From Arcanobacterium sp. (GTDB taxonomy: Bacteria > Actinomycetota > Actinomycetes > Actinomycetales > Actinomycetaceae): 64,000 bases of DNA. Both the position numbers and the translations under genes were made by a program. Under the pieces are notes generated by a model that was not told the DNA's origin, searched no databases, and saw nothing but the letters and a program-made list of their open reading frames with translations. The stretch is from contig JALFZJ010000020.1 in assembly GCA_022783665.1 (NCBI GenBank), forward strand, positions 1-64,000. Reading direction: 5' to 3'. Shown piece by piece: positions 29,998-38,982 of this stretch; positions within the stretch are counted from its first letter, which is position 1, and each line of letters begins with the position of its first letter.

Positions 29998-30126
29998 ATA
30001 GTGCGCAACAATACTCGCTAGTAGAAGGCTACACGCAACGCGGCGCACACGTATCCAAGAGCGTGCTGTGCTTGTGTACATAGCAGATAGCCCCCATCGT
30101 TTGGCGTTGTGTGAAACAATAGGGGC

Positions 30127-31803
30127 GTGAGTGAAACAATGACGCCCCCGAAACTACAAAATAACACCGTCCGAATCGTGCCCCTAGGTGGTCTGGGTGA
30201 TATCGGGCGTAACATGACGGTTTTTGAATGTAACGGGCGATTACTGATCGTGGATTGCGGCGTGCTTTTCCCTGAAGAAAACCAGCCGGGTGTGGATCTC
30301 ATATTGCCTGATTTTTCCTATCTGGAAGACCGCCTCGACGATATTGACGCCATTATCCTCACCCACGGCCATGAAGACCATATCGGCGCCGTGCCCTACC
30401 TGCTGCGCATGCGCAACGATATCCCTCTTATCGGTTCGAGCTTCACCATTGCTCTCGTCGAGGCGAAGCTCGCCGAACATCGCATCACACCGTATTCACT
30501 CGTGGTTAAAGAAGGCGACGTGGAGCAGCTCGGTGCTTTCGAATGTGAGTTCATCGCCGTCAACCATTCCATTCCTGATGCTCTCGCAGTGTTTATGCGT
30601 TCGCCTGGTGGAAACATTTTAATCACCGGGGATTTTAAGATGGATCAACTTCCGCTCGATGGCCGAATTACCGATCTTCGTGCGTTCGCGCGCGCAGCCG
30701 ATGAGGGCGTCGATCTCTTCATGGTGGATTCCACGAACGCTGAGGTGCCTGGTTTCGTGCGTTCTGAGGGAGAAATCGGCCCAGTTCTCGAAAGTGTATT
30801 TGCCCAGGCACACGGGCAGATTGTTGTGGCCTCTTTTGCATCGCACGTGCATCGCGTGCAGCAGGTGCTCGACACGGCTGCACAATTTGCGCGCAAAGTG
30901 TGTTTTGTTGGCCGATCAATGGTGCGCAATATGACGATCGCGAGCGAGCTAGGCCTGCTTTCAATACCGGAGGGCGTGCTCGTCGATCTTGCAGATATTG
31001 AGCAGATTCCCGAGAGGGAGCGCGTATTTATGTCTACCGGTTCCCAAGGTGAACCGATGGCAGTGCTTTCACGAATCGCCTCAGGCACCCATAAGAAAAT
31101 TGGCGTAGGGGAGGGCGATACGGTGATATTTGCGTCGTCACTCATTCCAGGTAACGAAAACTCTATCTACCGCCTCATCAATGGACTCACTAAGCTCGGG
31201 GCTCGCGTCGTACACCAGGGGATTGCGCCTGTGCACGTCTCGGGGCATTGCGCCCAAGGCGAGCTGCTGTACGCCTACAATATCGTTGAACCTCTCAACG
31301 TTATGCCGATTCACGGCGAAGCTAGGCATCTGGTAGCAAATGGTGGCCTGGCAGTGAAAACTGGAGTTCCCGCTCAAAACGTGATGCTGTGTGAAGACGG
31401 CACGGTGGTAGATCTACACGATGGCGTTGCCCGTATCGTGGGCAGTGTGCCGTGCGGGTATGTATTTGTTGACGGCTCGTCGGTAGGAGAAATCGACGAG
31501 CCCTTCCTCACCGATCGCAGGACGCTCGGGCAAGAAGGCTTCATTGCGATCTTCGCGGTGGTGGACGGGCAAAATCGCAGCGTCATTGCTGGGCCGCATA
31601 TTCAAGCCCGGGGTATTGCTGAGGACGACACCGTATTTGATTCCATCCTTCCGCAAGTGCAGCGAGCCTTGGAGGATGCGCTCGCGAAGGAATCCTCGAG
31701 CACATATCAGATGCAACAGGCCATGCGACGCGTCGTGGGGCGTTGGGCGGCGAAGAAATTGCGCCGAGCGCCGATGATTATTCCTACGGTGATTGAAGCC
31801 TGA
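30127..31803 (+). CDS. rnj: Ribonuclease J
   Basis: Metallo-beta-lactamase/beta-CASP nuclease with endo- and 5'-3' exoribonuclease activity in mRNA and rRNA processing. The zinc motif THGHEDHIGAVPY lies near residue 78-90; GDFKMDQLP and SFASHVHRVQQ (beta-CASP) follow, and the C-terminal dimerisation region is present. The 558-residue length is typical. The GTG at 30127 lies six bases after an AACAAT hexamer (possible leaderless start); the ATG at 30139 is an alternative. A hairpin follows the gene. Confidence 0.95.
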   Translation: MSETMTPPKLQNNTVRIVPLGGLGDIGRNMTVFECNGRLLIVDCGVLFPEENQPGVDLILPDFSYLEDRLDDIDAIILTHGHEDHIGAVPYLLRMRNDIPLIGSSFTIALVEAKLAEHRITPYSLVVKEGDVEQLGAFECEFIAVNHSIPDALAVFMRSPGGNILITGDFKMDQLPLDGRITDLRAFARAADEGVDLFMVDSTNAEVPGFVRSEGEIGPVLESVFAQAHGQIVVASFASHVHRVQQVLDTAAQFARKVCFVGRSMVRNMTIASELGLLSIPEGVLVDLADIEQIPERERVFMSTGSQGEPMAVLSRIASGTHKKIGVGEGDTVIFASSLIPGNENSIYRLINGLTKLGARVVHQGIAPVHVSGHCAQGELLYAYNIVEPLNVMPIHGEARHLVANGGLAVKTGVPAQNVMLCEDGTVVDLHDGVARIVGSVPCGYVFVDGSSVGEIDEPFLTDRRTLGQEGFIAIFAVVDGQNRSVIAGPHIQARGIAEDDTVFDSILPQVQRALEDALAKESSSTYQMQQAMRRVVGRWAAKKLRRAPMIIPTVIEA

Positions 31804-31868
31804 CTTTCGGTTCGGCTGTGCGTGCATCTTCGCGTGGATGCATTTATGTGGGGCGCGATGACTGGTAG

Positions 31869-31900
31869 CGATCGGCTCTCCGCGATGGGCGAGCCGATCG
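31869..31900 (+). terminator. rnj terminator hairpin
   Basis: CGATCGGCTC and GAGCCGATCG form a perfect 10-bp stem around a 12-base loop, 66 bases after the rnj stop. No T-run follows. Confidence 0.65.
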
Positions 31901-32059
31901 GGTCGATTAATGTGCTGGGATCAATGGCCATCATATCCGCTGCGACACATCCTATGCGTCGCATGTGTGGCTGTGACGGCGCGCCAGGGCACCCACTGAG
32001 CGATTATCGAATACGCTTAAAATGACTATGCCCTACGAGCAGGCATGTGAGGAGATACT

Positions 32060-34957
32060 TTGGCACGGGTTAAACGCGGCACAACACGTTCACCGCAGTC
32101 TGGTGGTAAGCGCACCCCTGCGCGAGGCCAGCAACCCACTCATACAGCGCAAAGAGAATCGGATGCGCGGCAAGGCCGCCAACACCACGACGGGCTTGCG
32201 ATATCGCTGCTGGTCGTAGCGGTGGTTATTGCCCTGCGTGAATGGTTTATGCTTTCAGGCATATTATTGACCGCGGTCCACCACCTTGTGGCTGGAGCAG
32301 TTGGCGTAATCGCTATGGCAGTGCCCGTCATTCTTTTAATCGTGGCGGTGATGCTTTTTCGACGCAGCGGGGCGCACACATCGCGGCGCATTATTGTAGG
32401 CCTTGTGCTACTCGCGATCGTTGTATCGGGAATCGTGCACGTCGCTAAGGGCCTGCCGAGCCCTGGCAATAGTTTTTCTGCCGTAGAAGGCGCTGGTGGT
32501 TTACTTGGATGGCTTGGTGGTGGAGGCCTGAGCGCTTTAATCTCACCGTGGGGAGCCGTGGTGGCTCTCGTCCTTCTGGGACTGTATGCGCTGTTGTATA
32601 TGTCGAATACGTCCGTCCGTAATATCCTGGATGCGATTGATGGTTGGCGTGAGACTCGCGCCAGTGGACGTGAAGCATCAGCTCCAGAGGCGGACGAACC
32701 CGATCAAGACAGGCCTTCTGCCTCTGCGCGTTCCGGCTCCGGCAAGCGATTCCTCGATAGGTTTAAGCCTGCTGAACGTACAGACGCGAATGCGTCTCGT
32801 TCACACACAGACCCTACGGGCACCGATGTAGATCTGGCTGGCGCTGAGACGCGCGTCTATACTCAAAACGCGAGGGCGAAGGAGACCGAGAGCGCAGCTA
32901 AGTCGCGTACGCGTGGATCTGGAGATACCACGCCCACCCAGCAAGGCTTTACACACAGCGGAACAACAGATGAACGTGGGGGAGCGGCGTCTCTTCGCAC
33001 AGATGCTACGAAGAACGCCAAGCGTGCAGTACAGGCAGGGGCTGCCTCGACTCAAAAAGCAGCAAAACCAGAACCTCTTCCTCCGCGCATTGAACAACTC
33101 GAGCTTGCTTCCAACATCACCTACACGCTGCCTGCCCTCGATAGTCTGAAAGCTGGACCGCCGCATCTGGAGCGCTCGGAGGCCAATGATCGTGTGGTGG
33201 AATCACTCACGCGCGTATTCACAGAGTTTTCGGTAGACGCCGCTGTGGTTGGGTTTTCGCGCGGCCCTACGGTGACGATGTATGAGGTCGAGCTTGGGCC
33301 AGGCGTCAAAGTAGAGCGCATCGAGCAGCTGTCAAAGAACATCGCTTACGCCGTTGCCTCCTCTGATGTGCGTATTATTTCGCCGATACCTGGGAAGTCT
33401 GCTATTGGCATTGAGATCCCGAACGCTGATCGTGAAACGGTGCTGATAGGTGATGTACTACGGTCCTCGGTGGCACGTAAACAAACCCATCCCCTCGTTG
33501 TGGGTGTAGGAAAGAACGTCGGCGGGCAATACGTGGTGGCAAATCTTGCCAAGATGCCCCATCTTCTTGTTGCAGGTGCGACCGGCGCAGGTAAATCATC
33601 ATTTATTAACTCGATGATCACCTCTATTATGATGCGTGCTACACCTGAGCAGGTACGTATGATCCTGGTGGATCCCAAACGAGTGGAACTGACGATTTAT
33701 GCAGGGATTCCGCATCTCATCACACCGATCATTACCAATCCTAAAAAAGCTGCTGAAGCGCTCGAGTGGGTTGTGCGTGAAATGGATCAGCGCTACGACG
33801 ATCTCGCCAACTATGGGTACAAACATATTGACGATTTCAACCAGGCGATTCGTGAATCCAAGATTGAGCCGCCTGCAGGCTCTGAACGCAAGCTCACCCC
33901 GTATCCTTATCTTCTCGTCGTGGTAGACGAATTAGCAGATTTGATGATGGTAGCTCCTCGCGACGTTGAGGCATCGATCCAACGCATCACGCAGCTTGCT
34001 CGCGCTGCCGGTATCCATCTCGTGCTTGCGACGCAGCGCCCTTCGGTGGATGTCGTGACGGGTCTGATCAAGGCGAATATTCCGTCGCGATTGGCGTTTA
34101 TGACCTCCTCCGTCACGGACTCTCGCGTCATTATTGACGCTTCGGGCGCGGAGAAGCTGATCGGTATGGGCGACGCGCTCTTCTTGCCAGCTGGCGCTTC
34201 ACGGCCTATGCGTGTGCAAGGTGCATGGGTTGATGAAGACGAAATCGAGCGCGTGGTAAAACACGTCAAAGCTCAGATGCAGCCCGTGTACCGAGAAGAT
34301 GTTATTCCGAAAGCCGAGCAGAAGAAGATAGACGAAGAGATCGGCGACGATCTTGAAACCCTACTACAAGCTGCGGAGATCGTCGTCACGACGAAATTCG
34401 GCTCAACGTCGATGCTGCAGCGTAAGCTGCGCATTGGATTTGCCAAAGCAGGGCGCATGATGGATCTGCTTGAATCACGCGGCGTGGTAGGGCCATCGAA
34501 CGGATCTAAGGCACGTGACGTGCTTGTAGAGCCGGAACAACTCCCCAAGGTGCTTGCCTTGATCAAAGGTGAAGACGTGGATCTTTTTGGTGATGACGGC
34601 GATGATGGGGATCCGTATTCTGATGCCGATTTTGGTGATGTAGACGTAGCTCGCGAGGCGGACGTCGAGGCGAAACCCTACGACGGTGGCCCAGGAAGTG
34701 TGGCACTTGCCGAGACGGCTCACACAACTGAATCCCCCGGCGATGTCGATACTCGCGAGGAGAGCGGCGAGGACGCATTCATAGCCAATGGCTCAGATGC
34801 TGCAGATGCCCGCACCGTCGTCTTGCCTCACTACGATCGGTACGCTGAAGATCCGTTGGCGGCGAATGACGCAGCCGCTGTGCCTAGTTATTACGATGAC
34901 GACGATCCATACGGAGAGTCTGGTGAAGATGCGTGGCAGTTAACGGGGAGGAAGTGA
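32060..34957 (+). CDS. ftsK: DNA translocase FtsK/SpoIIIE
   Basis: Membrane-anchored hexameric motor that pumps chromosome termini through the septum. It starts with TTG after a GGAGAT site. Four membrane helices lie between about residues 45 and 185, then a variable linker to about 345, the alpha/beta motor with Walker A GATGAGKSS (about 507-515) and Walker B LLVVVDELADLMM, and the winged-helix gamma domain (LQRKLRIGFAKAGRMMDLLE, about 790-810) that reads KOPS-type sequences. About 130 Asp/Glu-rich residues follow the gamma domain, which is unusual. dapA-rnj-ftsK order is conserved in relatives. Confidence 0.96.
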   Translation: MARVKRGTTRSPQSGGKRTPARGQQPTHTAQRESDARQGRQHHDGLAISLLVVAVVIALREWFMLSGILLTAVHHLVAGAVGVIAMAVPVILLIVAVMLFRRSGAHTSRRIIVGLVLLAIVVSGIVHVAKGLPSPGNSFSAVEGAGGLLGWLGGGGLSALISPWGAVVALVLLGLYALLYMSNTSVRNILDAIDGWRETRASGREASAPEADEPDQDRPSASARSGSGKRFLDRFKPAERTDANASRSHTDPTGTDVDLAGAETRVYTQNARAKETESAAKSRTRGSGDTTPTQQGFTHSGTTDERGGAASLRTDATKNAKRAVQAGAASTQKAAKPEPLPPRIEQLELASNITYTLPALDSLKAGPPHLERSEANDRVVESLTRVFTEFSVDAAVVGFSRGPTVTMYEVELGPGVKVERIEQLSKNIAYAVASSDVRIISPIPGKSAIGIEIPNADRETVLIGDVLRSSVARKQTHPLVVGVGKNVGGQYVVANLAKMPHLLVAGATGAGKSSFINSMITSIMMRATPEQVRMILVDPKRVELTIYAGIPHLITPIITNPKKAAEALEWVVREMDQRYDDLANYGYKHIDDFNQAIRESKIEPPAGSERKLTPYPYLLVVVDELADLMMVAPRDVEASIQRITQLARAAGIHLVLATQRPSVDVVTGLIKANIPSRLAFMTSSVTDSRVIIDASGAEKLIGMGDALFLPAGASRPMRVQGAWVDEDEIERVVKHVKAQMQPVYREDVIPKAEQKKIDEEIGDDLETLLQAAEIVVTTKFGSTSMLQRKLRIGFAKAGRMMDLLESRGVVGPSNGSKARDVLVEPEQLPKVLALIKGEDVDLFGDDGDDGDPYSDADFGDVDVAREADVEAKPYDGGPGSVALAETAHTTESPGDVDTREESGEDAFIANGSDAADARTVVLPHYDRYAEDPLAANDAAAVPSYYDDDDPYGESGEDAWQLTGRK

Positions 34958-34962
34958 GCGTA

Positions 34963-35562
34963 ATGGCTAATTCACATGATGGTGGCAACCGCGGTGCCAG
35001 CGATGCTGTACCACTGCTCAATATCGCGAATGTTTTAACGATCGTGCGTCTGATCCTTGTGCCGGTCTTCGTGGTGGTGTATTGGGATCCGACGCCGGGC
35101 AGAACATGGTGGGCATTTGCGATCTTTGTGGTGGCGGCTGTGACCGATAAGCTTGACGGCCACTTTGCACGATCACGTGGGCTTATCACAGATTTCGGGA
35201 AAATCGCCGATTCTATTGCAGACAAAGCCCTTATCATTTCGGCGCTAGTTTTGCTTTCACTCCATGGCATCGTGTGGTGGTGGGTGACGATCGTATTCAT
35301 CGTGCGTGAGGTGGCCATTATGGCGCTGAAGACGCGCCTCGTGATGGCGGCTGGCATGGGCGGAAAGATTAAAATGGCGGCGCAATCGGCTGGTATTGCT
35401 CTATTGCTCGTGCCATGGGCATCCTTCTTGCCAATGGGCGCGGCGCGCATTGTGATATGGGCAGGCTATGTACTCATCGGTATTGCGCTCGTGTTCGCAA
35501 TCACGTCGGCATTTGGGTATGTGAAAGCCGCTGGTGAACTCCTTAAACGAAGGAAAGCATAA
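34963..35562 (+). CDS. pgsA: CDP-diacylglycerol-glycerol-3-phosphate 3-phosphatidyltransferase
   Basis: Membrane enzyme of the CDP-alcohol phosphatidyltransferase family that makes phosphatidylglycerol phosphate from CdsA's product. The signature DKLDGHFARSRGLITDFGK then ADSIADK fits D-x2-D-G-x2-A-R-x8-G-x3-D-x3-D. About five membrane helices. The ATG at 34963 is preferred to the track's 34933, which overlaps the end of ftsK; a GTG at 34954 is possible. It follows ftsK by five bases and its TAA overlaps the cinA ATG. Confidence 0.93.
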   Translation: MANSHDGGNRGASDAVPLLNIANVLTIVRLILVPVFVVVYWDPTPGRTWWAFAIFVVAAVTDKLDGHFARSRGLITDFGKIADSIADKALIISALVLLSLHGIVWWWVTIVFIVREVAIMALKTRLVMAAGMGGKIKMAAQSAGIALLLVPWASFLPMGAARIVIWAGYVLIGIALVFAITSAFGYVKAAGELLKRRKA

Positions 35563-36065
35563 TGGCGCTGATCAACTCGCCGTATCGTGATGCTATAGCT
35601 GATGTGGCGAGCCGTATCGTAGACTGTGCGAGCGAGGCGGGAATCCGCATTTCGGTAGCTGAGTCCTTAACGGGAGGCGCTCTCGCATCTGCAATTGTGG
35701 ATATCCCCGGCGCCTCGGCGGTATTGCTCGGAGGAGTGGTGAGCTATGCGGAGCAGGCGAAGGCTCAGATCCTCCACGTCTCGGCTGAACGGCTTAACGC
35801 CTACGGTGCTGTAGACCCTGTGGTTGCGCGCCAAATGGCCAGTGGTGTGCGCCGTTTGTTTGGTGCAGATTACGCGGTGTCAACAACTGGTGTGGCCGGC
35901 CCAGGGGCGAGTGAGGGCCATGAAGAGGGTGAGGTGCACATTGGGTTTGCCTGTGAGCAGGGCGTCGAGGATAACCGCTATCTGTTCGACGGTGATCGCG
36001 ATTCCATCCGTGCGCAAAGCGTGCTTGCAGCACTGAGAATGCTCGCTGAGAAAATCGGTGCGTGA
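35562..36065 (+). CDS. CinA-family nicotinamide-nucleotide amidohydrolase
   Basis: The 167-residue protein corresponds to the C-terminal (PncC) domain of CinA, which deamidates NMN. SVAESLTGGALASAIVDIPGAS (about 30-50), LLGGVVSYAEQAK and TTGVAGPGAS (about 107-116) are the conserved blocks. The N-terminal molybdopterin-binding-like domain of full CinA is absent, as usual for actinobacterial stand-alone PncC. It overlaps pgsA by one base (TAATG) and precedes clgR. Confidence 0.92.
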   Translation: MALINSPYRDAIADVASRIVDCASEAGIRISVAESLTGGALASAIVDIPGASAVLLGGVVSYAEQAKAQILHVSAERLNAYGAVDPVVARQMASGVRRLFGADYAVSTTGVAGPGASEGHEEGEVHIGFACEQGVEDNRYLFDGDRDSIRAQSVLAALRMLAEKIGA

Positions 36066-36257
36066 ATGCGAGACGTGCTGAGGAGACGCGTTGAGATGGG
36101 TGAATTACGCCCGGATGGGTGCTCTCAGAACTCTTTAAGAAAAACGTGGGAACATTTCGGTTAGCGGCCGCGTTAGGTAAATCAGTGGCCAAGAAAGCTT
36201 GAGCTCGAGTACCAAGACGGGCTGGACGCCCGGCTAATCCATGGTAGTTCCAGATCG

Positions 36258-36279
36258 AACTCTAGGTGCATAACTCTAG
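36258..36279 (+). repeat. Direct repeat AACTCTAG x2 upstream of clgR
   Basis: Two copies of AACTCTAG begin 14 bases apart, 20-41 bases before the clgR ATG. This could be an operator for ClgR itself or another regulator. Confidence 0.35.
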
Positions 36280-36298
36280 ATGAAAGAAGAGTGATCGC

Positions 36299-36673
36299 AT
36301 GAATACGATGAACGAAACCGCAACGTCGCACGCACTGCTTCGGCGCGAACTTGGTGATGTGCTGCGCGAGTATCGCCAACGTCAAGGTCGCACTCTTCGT
36401 GAGGTTTCCTCGGAGGCGCGTGTGTCGCTCGGTTACCTCTCGGAGGTAGAACGCGGCCAGAAGGAAGCATCCTCGGAGCTGCTTGATTCTATTGCGCTGG
36501 CTCTTAATGTGCCCCTGAGCCACGTGTTACGCCTTGTTGCTGATCGAATGGATGCGGTTGAAGGGCGGATCCCGCCAGCGGTTCGTAGGGCTCAGGCGAT
36601 ACAGAATGTGCATATTCCTGATGCTCTTCCAGACGAACTCGTTGCGGCAGAGCTCGCAGCGATGCGTGGATAA
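36299..36673 (+). CDS. ClgR-type helix-turn-helix regulator
   Basis: A 124-residue XRE-family regulator: the helix-turn-helix spans about residues 18-73 ([20 protein letters not shown] to [19 protein letters not shown]). In actinobacteria this cinA-clgR-recA neighbour is ClgR, an activator of clp protease and DNA-repair genes under protein stress. The C-terminus ([15 protein letters not shown]) lacks the Ala-Ala end typical of Clp-degraded ClgR, so turnover may differ. The upstream region has an 8-base direct repeat that may be a binding site. Confidence 0.85.
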   Translation: MNTMNETATSHALLRRELGDVLREYRQRQGRTLREVSSEARVSLGYLSEVERGQKEASSELLDSIALALNVPLSHVLRLVADRMDAVEGRIPPAVRRAQAIQNVHIPDALPDELVAAELAAMRG

Positions 36674-36786
36674 GAGGTGCGAGTCGCACGCATACATGAA
36701 TGCATGCATACGTGACTGATTGCAGACGGCGGATACCACACGTTCGGGTGAGGTGTTCGCCGTTTGTGGTGCGGAGGTAATCCACA

Positions 36787-37014
36787 ATGAAACATTCGGA
36801 ATTTGCTGATGTGGTGGCGCGTACATTTCCCGGCCCACAGGGTGATGCGTTACTTCAAGATCTTGTGCTTCCTGAACTCGATTCACAAACGGCTCTTCAG
36901 GCGCTCGCTGCTGGCTTGGAGCCGCAGATTGTGTGGAACGCTATCGTTAAGGAAATGGACTTACCCCCTAGGTATGAGTATCTGCATCGGATAGATCCTC
37001 GGGATGCGAAGTAG
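36787..37014 (+). CDS. DUF3046 protein
   Basis: A 75-residue actinobacterial protein of unknown function; the MKHSEFADVV start, the GPQGDALLQDLVLPEL region and the end DLPPRYEYLHRIDP are family features. Members are nearly always encoded just upstream of recA, as here. A GGAGG site precedes the ATG. recA has its own SOS promoter downstream, so this gene is probably outside direct LexA control. Confidence 0.88.
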   Translation: MKHSEFADVVARTFPGPQGDALLQDLVLPELDSQTALQALAAGLEPQIVWNAIVKEMDLPPRYEYLHRIDPRDAK

Positions 37015-37029
37015 TGCGTCGGTTTTCTT

Positions 37030-37045
37030 TCGAACAAATGTTCGG
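37030..37045. promoter_or_regulatory. SOS box (LexA operator) of recA
   Basis: TCGAACAAATGTTCGG differs by one end base from the actinobacterial/Gram-positive consensus TCGAAC-N4-GTTCGA. It fills the spacer of a plausible promoter (TTTCTT, 17 bases, TATTAT at 37047-37052), so LexA binding would block polymerase. About 210 bases of leader follow before recA. Confidence 0.85.
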
Positions 37046-37260
37046 TTATTATTGTCCACGGACGCATCGCACAGGCACGTCTTGCACAAGCGAAAACGTC
37101 CAATATTTTGGATGTGAGGCCGCATCTAGAATTAATGATAGCCAGGAGTGTGCAATCTACGGACTGCAGCTTTCGGCGGTGGCCCGCTCGGAGAGGGCGG
37201 TGGCATAGCGAGGCCTGATCTGTACGTCGGCGGAAGCCAAGGATAAAAGGAGCACACATA

Positions 37261-38313
37261 GTGAGCGCCACACAAGCAAATAATAAACGCATGCAAGCTC
37301 TTGAGACTGCTCTTGGGCAGATCGATAAGCAGTTCGGAAAAGGATCGGCGATGCGACTGGGGGATAAGCCACGCCAGCATGTGCAGGTTATCCCAACAGG
37401 TGCTCTCGCCCTCGATGTGGCTCTGGGTATCGGAGGGCTTCCACGTGGCCGCGTCATCGAGATCTATGGTCCAGAATCCTCAGGTAAGACGACGGTAGCT
37501 CTTCACGCTGTAGCCAACGCTCAAAAGGCTGGTGGCATTGCGGCTTTCATTGATGCTGAGCATGCGCTTGATCCAGAGTATGCGAAGAAGCTTGGTGTGG
37601 ATACCGATTCGCTCGTTGTGTCTCAGCCGGACACGGGTGAGCAAGCGCTCGAGATCGCCGATACTCTCATTCGATCAGGCGCTCTCGATATCATCGTTAT
37701 AGACTCGGTTGCCGCTCTTGTGCCGAAAGCCGAAATCGATGGTGAAATGGGTGATTCCCATGTTGGTTTACAGGCGCGCCTGATGAGTCAGGCTCTGCGT
37801 AAGATTACTGGCGCGCTGTCTGCATCAGGCACAACTGCAATTTTTATCAATCAGTTGCGTGAAAAGATTGGCGTCTTTTATGGCAGCCCTGAAACGACTA
37901 CCGGCGGTAAGGCTTTGAAGTTTTATGCGTCGGTGCGTTTGGATGTGCGGCGTACCGAGACCCTCAAAGAAGGTTCGCAGCCAGTGGGTAACCGTACCAA
38001 AGTGAAAATCGTCAAGAACAAGATGGCTCCTCCATTCAAGCAAGCCGAGTTTGATATCTTGTACGGCCAGGGGATTTCGCGAGAAGGCGGAATTATTGAT
38101 ATGGGCGTAGACGCAGGCATTGTGAAGAAGTCGGGTGCATGGTATACCTACGATGGAGACCAGCTCGGCCAGGGCAAAGAGAAAGTGCGTCAGTTCTTGA
38201 AAGATAATCCTGAGATTGCCGACGAGATCGAGGTCAAAGTCAAGACGAAACTCAAGATCGGCGAATATGCAGAGCTCGATGATGCCGAGATGAGCGCCGA
38301 TGCGCAGTCGTAG
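37261..38313 (+). CDS. recA: Recombinase RecA
   Basis: Forms filaments on single-stranded DNA, performs strand exchange and triggers LexA self-cleavage. The 350-residue protein has Walker [10 protein letters not shown] (about 69-77), the L1/L2 loops around [20 protein letters not shown] and [12 protein letters not shown], and the usual acidic C-terminus. It starts with GTG after AAGGAG. It is preceded by an SOS box and a 215-base leader and is followed 31 bases later by recX. No intein is present. Confidence 0.98.
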   Translation: MSATQANNKRMQALETALGQIDKQFGKGSAMRLGDKPRQHVQVIPTGALALDVALGIGGLPRGRVIEIYGPESSGKTTVALHAVANAQKAGGIAAFIDAEHALDPEYAKKLGVDTDSLVVSQPDTGEQALEIADTLIRSGALDIIVIDSVAALVPKAEIDGEMGDSHVGLQARLMSQALRKITGALSASGTTAIFINQLREKIGVFYGSPETTTGGKALKFYASVRLDVRRTETLKEGSQPVGNRTKVKIVKNKMAPPFKQAEFDILYGQGISREGGIIDMGVDAGIVKKSGAWYTYDGDQLGQGKEKVRQFLKDNPEIADEIEVKVKTKLKIGEYAELDDAEMSADAQS

Positions 38314-38344
38314 CATTGATAGTATTGCGTGAGAGTGATCTCGC

Positions 38345-38950
38345 ATGGTTGATTATTCGGAGGGTGCTGATTCCTCGCGTCGATCTCGGCCTAGGTATCG
38401 AAGTAAGGATGAAATTGAGGCTCGTCGCAGGGCAAGAAATGCTGCGCGCAGCGAATCGGATTGGCGTGCCTATGCCCGCGATATATGTTATCGCCAGCTC
38501 TCTGCGATGGATCGGTCCACGTTCCAATTGCGTGAAGCGATGGTGCGCCGGGATGTGCCTGAGCTGATCATCGAGGATACTGTTGCTGCTTTTGTTGAGG
38601 CCGATCTTGTCGACGACGAGCGATTCGCTTTGACGTTTGTGCGCTTACGTGCCGAATCTCGGCCATGCTCACGTAGATCTTTGCTCAAGGATCTACGTGA
38701 GCGCGGTATTGCAGGTGATCTTGCTCAACGCGCCGTCGAGAGTATCGATGAGAACTTTGAACTCGAAAGTGCGAGAAATCTGGCGCAGAAGAAGATGCGG
38801 AGCCTAGCCGGCGTGGATCGTCATGTGGCACGCCGGCGCCTCTATGGCGCCCTTGCTCGGCGGGGCTTTGCGCCAAATATAGTAGTTCAGGTACTGAACG
38901 AGGTAGCGTCCGCTGAATCAGATGCAGATGGTGCTTCACCATCCTTTTGA
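38345..38950 (+). CDS. recX: Regulatory protein RecX
   Basis: Inhibits and remodels RecA filaments. The 201-residue protein has the three-helix RecX repeats: LREAMVRRDVPELIIEDTVAAF, LVDDERFALTFVRLRAES and RRRLYGALARRGFAPNIVVQVLNEV. It lies directly behind recA, the usual arrangement, and would be co-induced by SOS. Its stop codon lies inside the miaB promoter. Confidence 0.93.
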   Translation: MVDYSEGADSSRRSRPRYRSKDEIEARRRARNAARSESDWRAYARDICYRQLSAMDRSTFQLREAMVRRDVPELIIEDTVAAFVEADLVDDERFALTFVRLRAESRPCSRRSLLKDLRERGIAGDLAQRAVESIDENFELESARNLAQKKMRSLAGVDRHVARRRLYGALARRGFAPNIVVQVLNEVASAESDADGASPSF

Positions 38951-38982
38951 TACGGCTTTTCTACTGAACTACACTGTATGCG
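38947..38982 (+). promoter_or_regulatory. miaB promoter, probably leaderless
   Basis: TTGATA, a 17-base spacer and TACACT form the best sigma-70-like promoter in the window. The miaB ATG starts eight bases after the -10 hexamer, so the transcript probably begins at or one base before the start codon. The -35 overlaps the recX stop codon. Confidence 0.65.

Noticed and set aside
31822-32219. Two ORFs between rnj and ftsK
   Set aside because: The first spans the rnj terminator, and the second overlaps the ftsK start in another frame; neither has a ribosome site or familiar sequence.
36160-36280. Cluster of restriction-type palindromes (GCGGCCGC, AAGCTT, GAGCTC, CTCGAG, CCATGG, TCTAGA) suggesting vector sequence
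   Set aside because: Spread over 120 bases in a normal cinA-clgR gap, not in polylinker order, and flanked by conserved synteny; density is somewhat high but plausible by chance.
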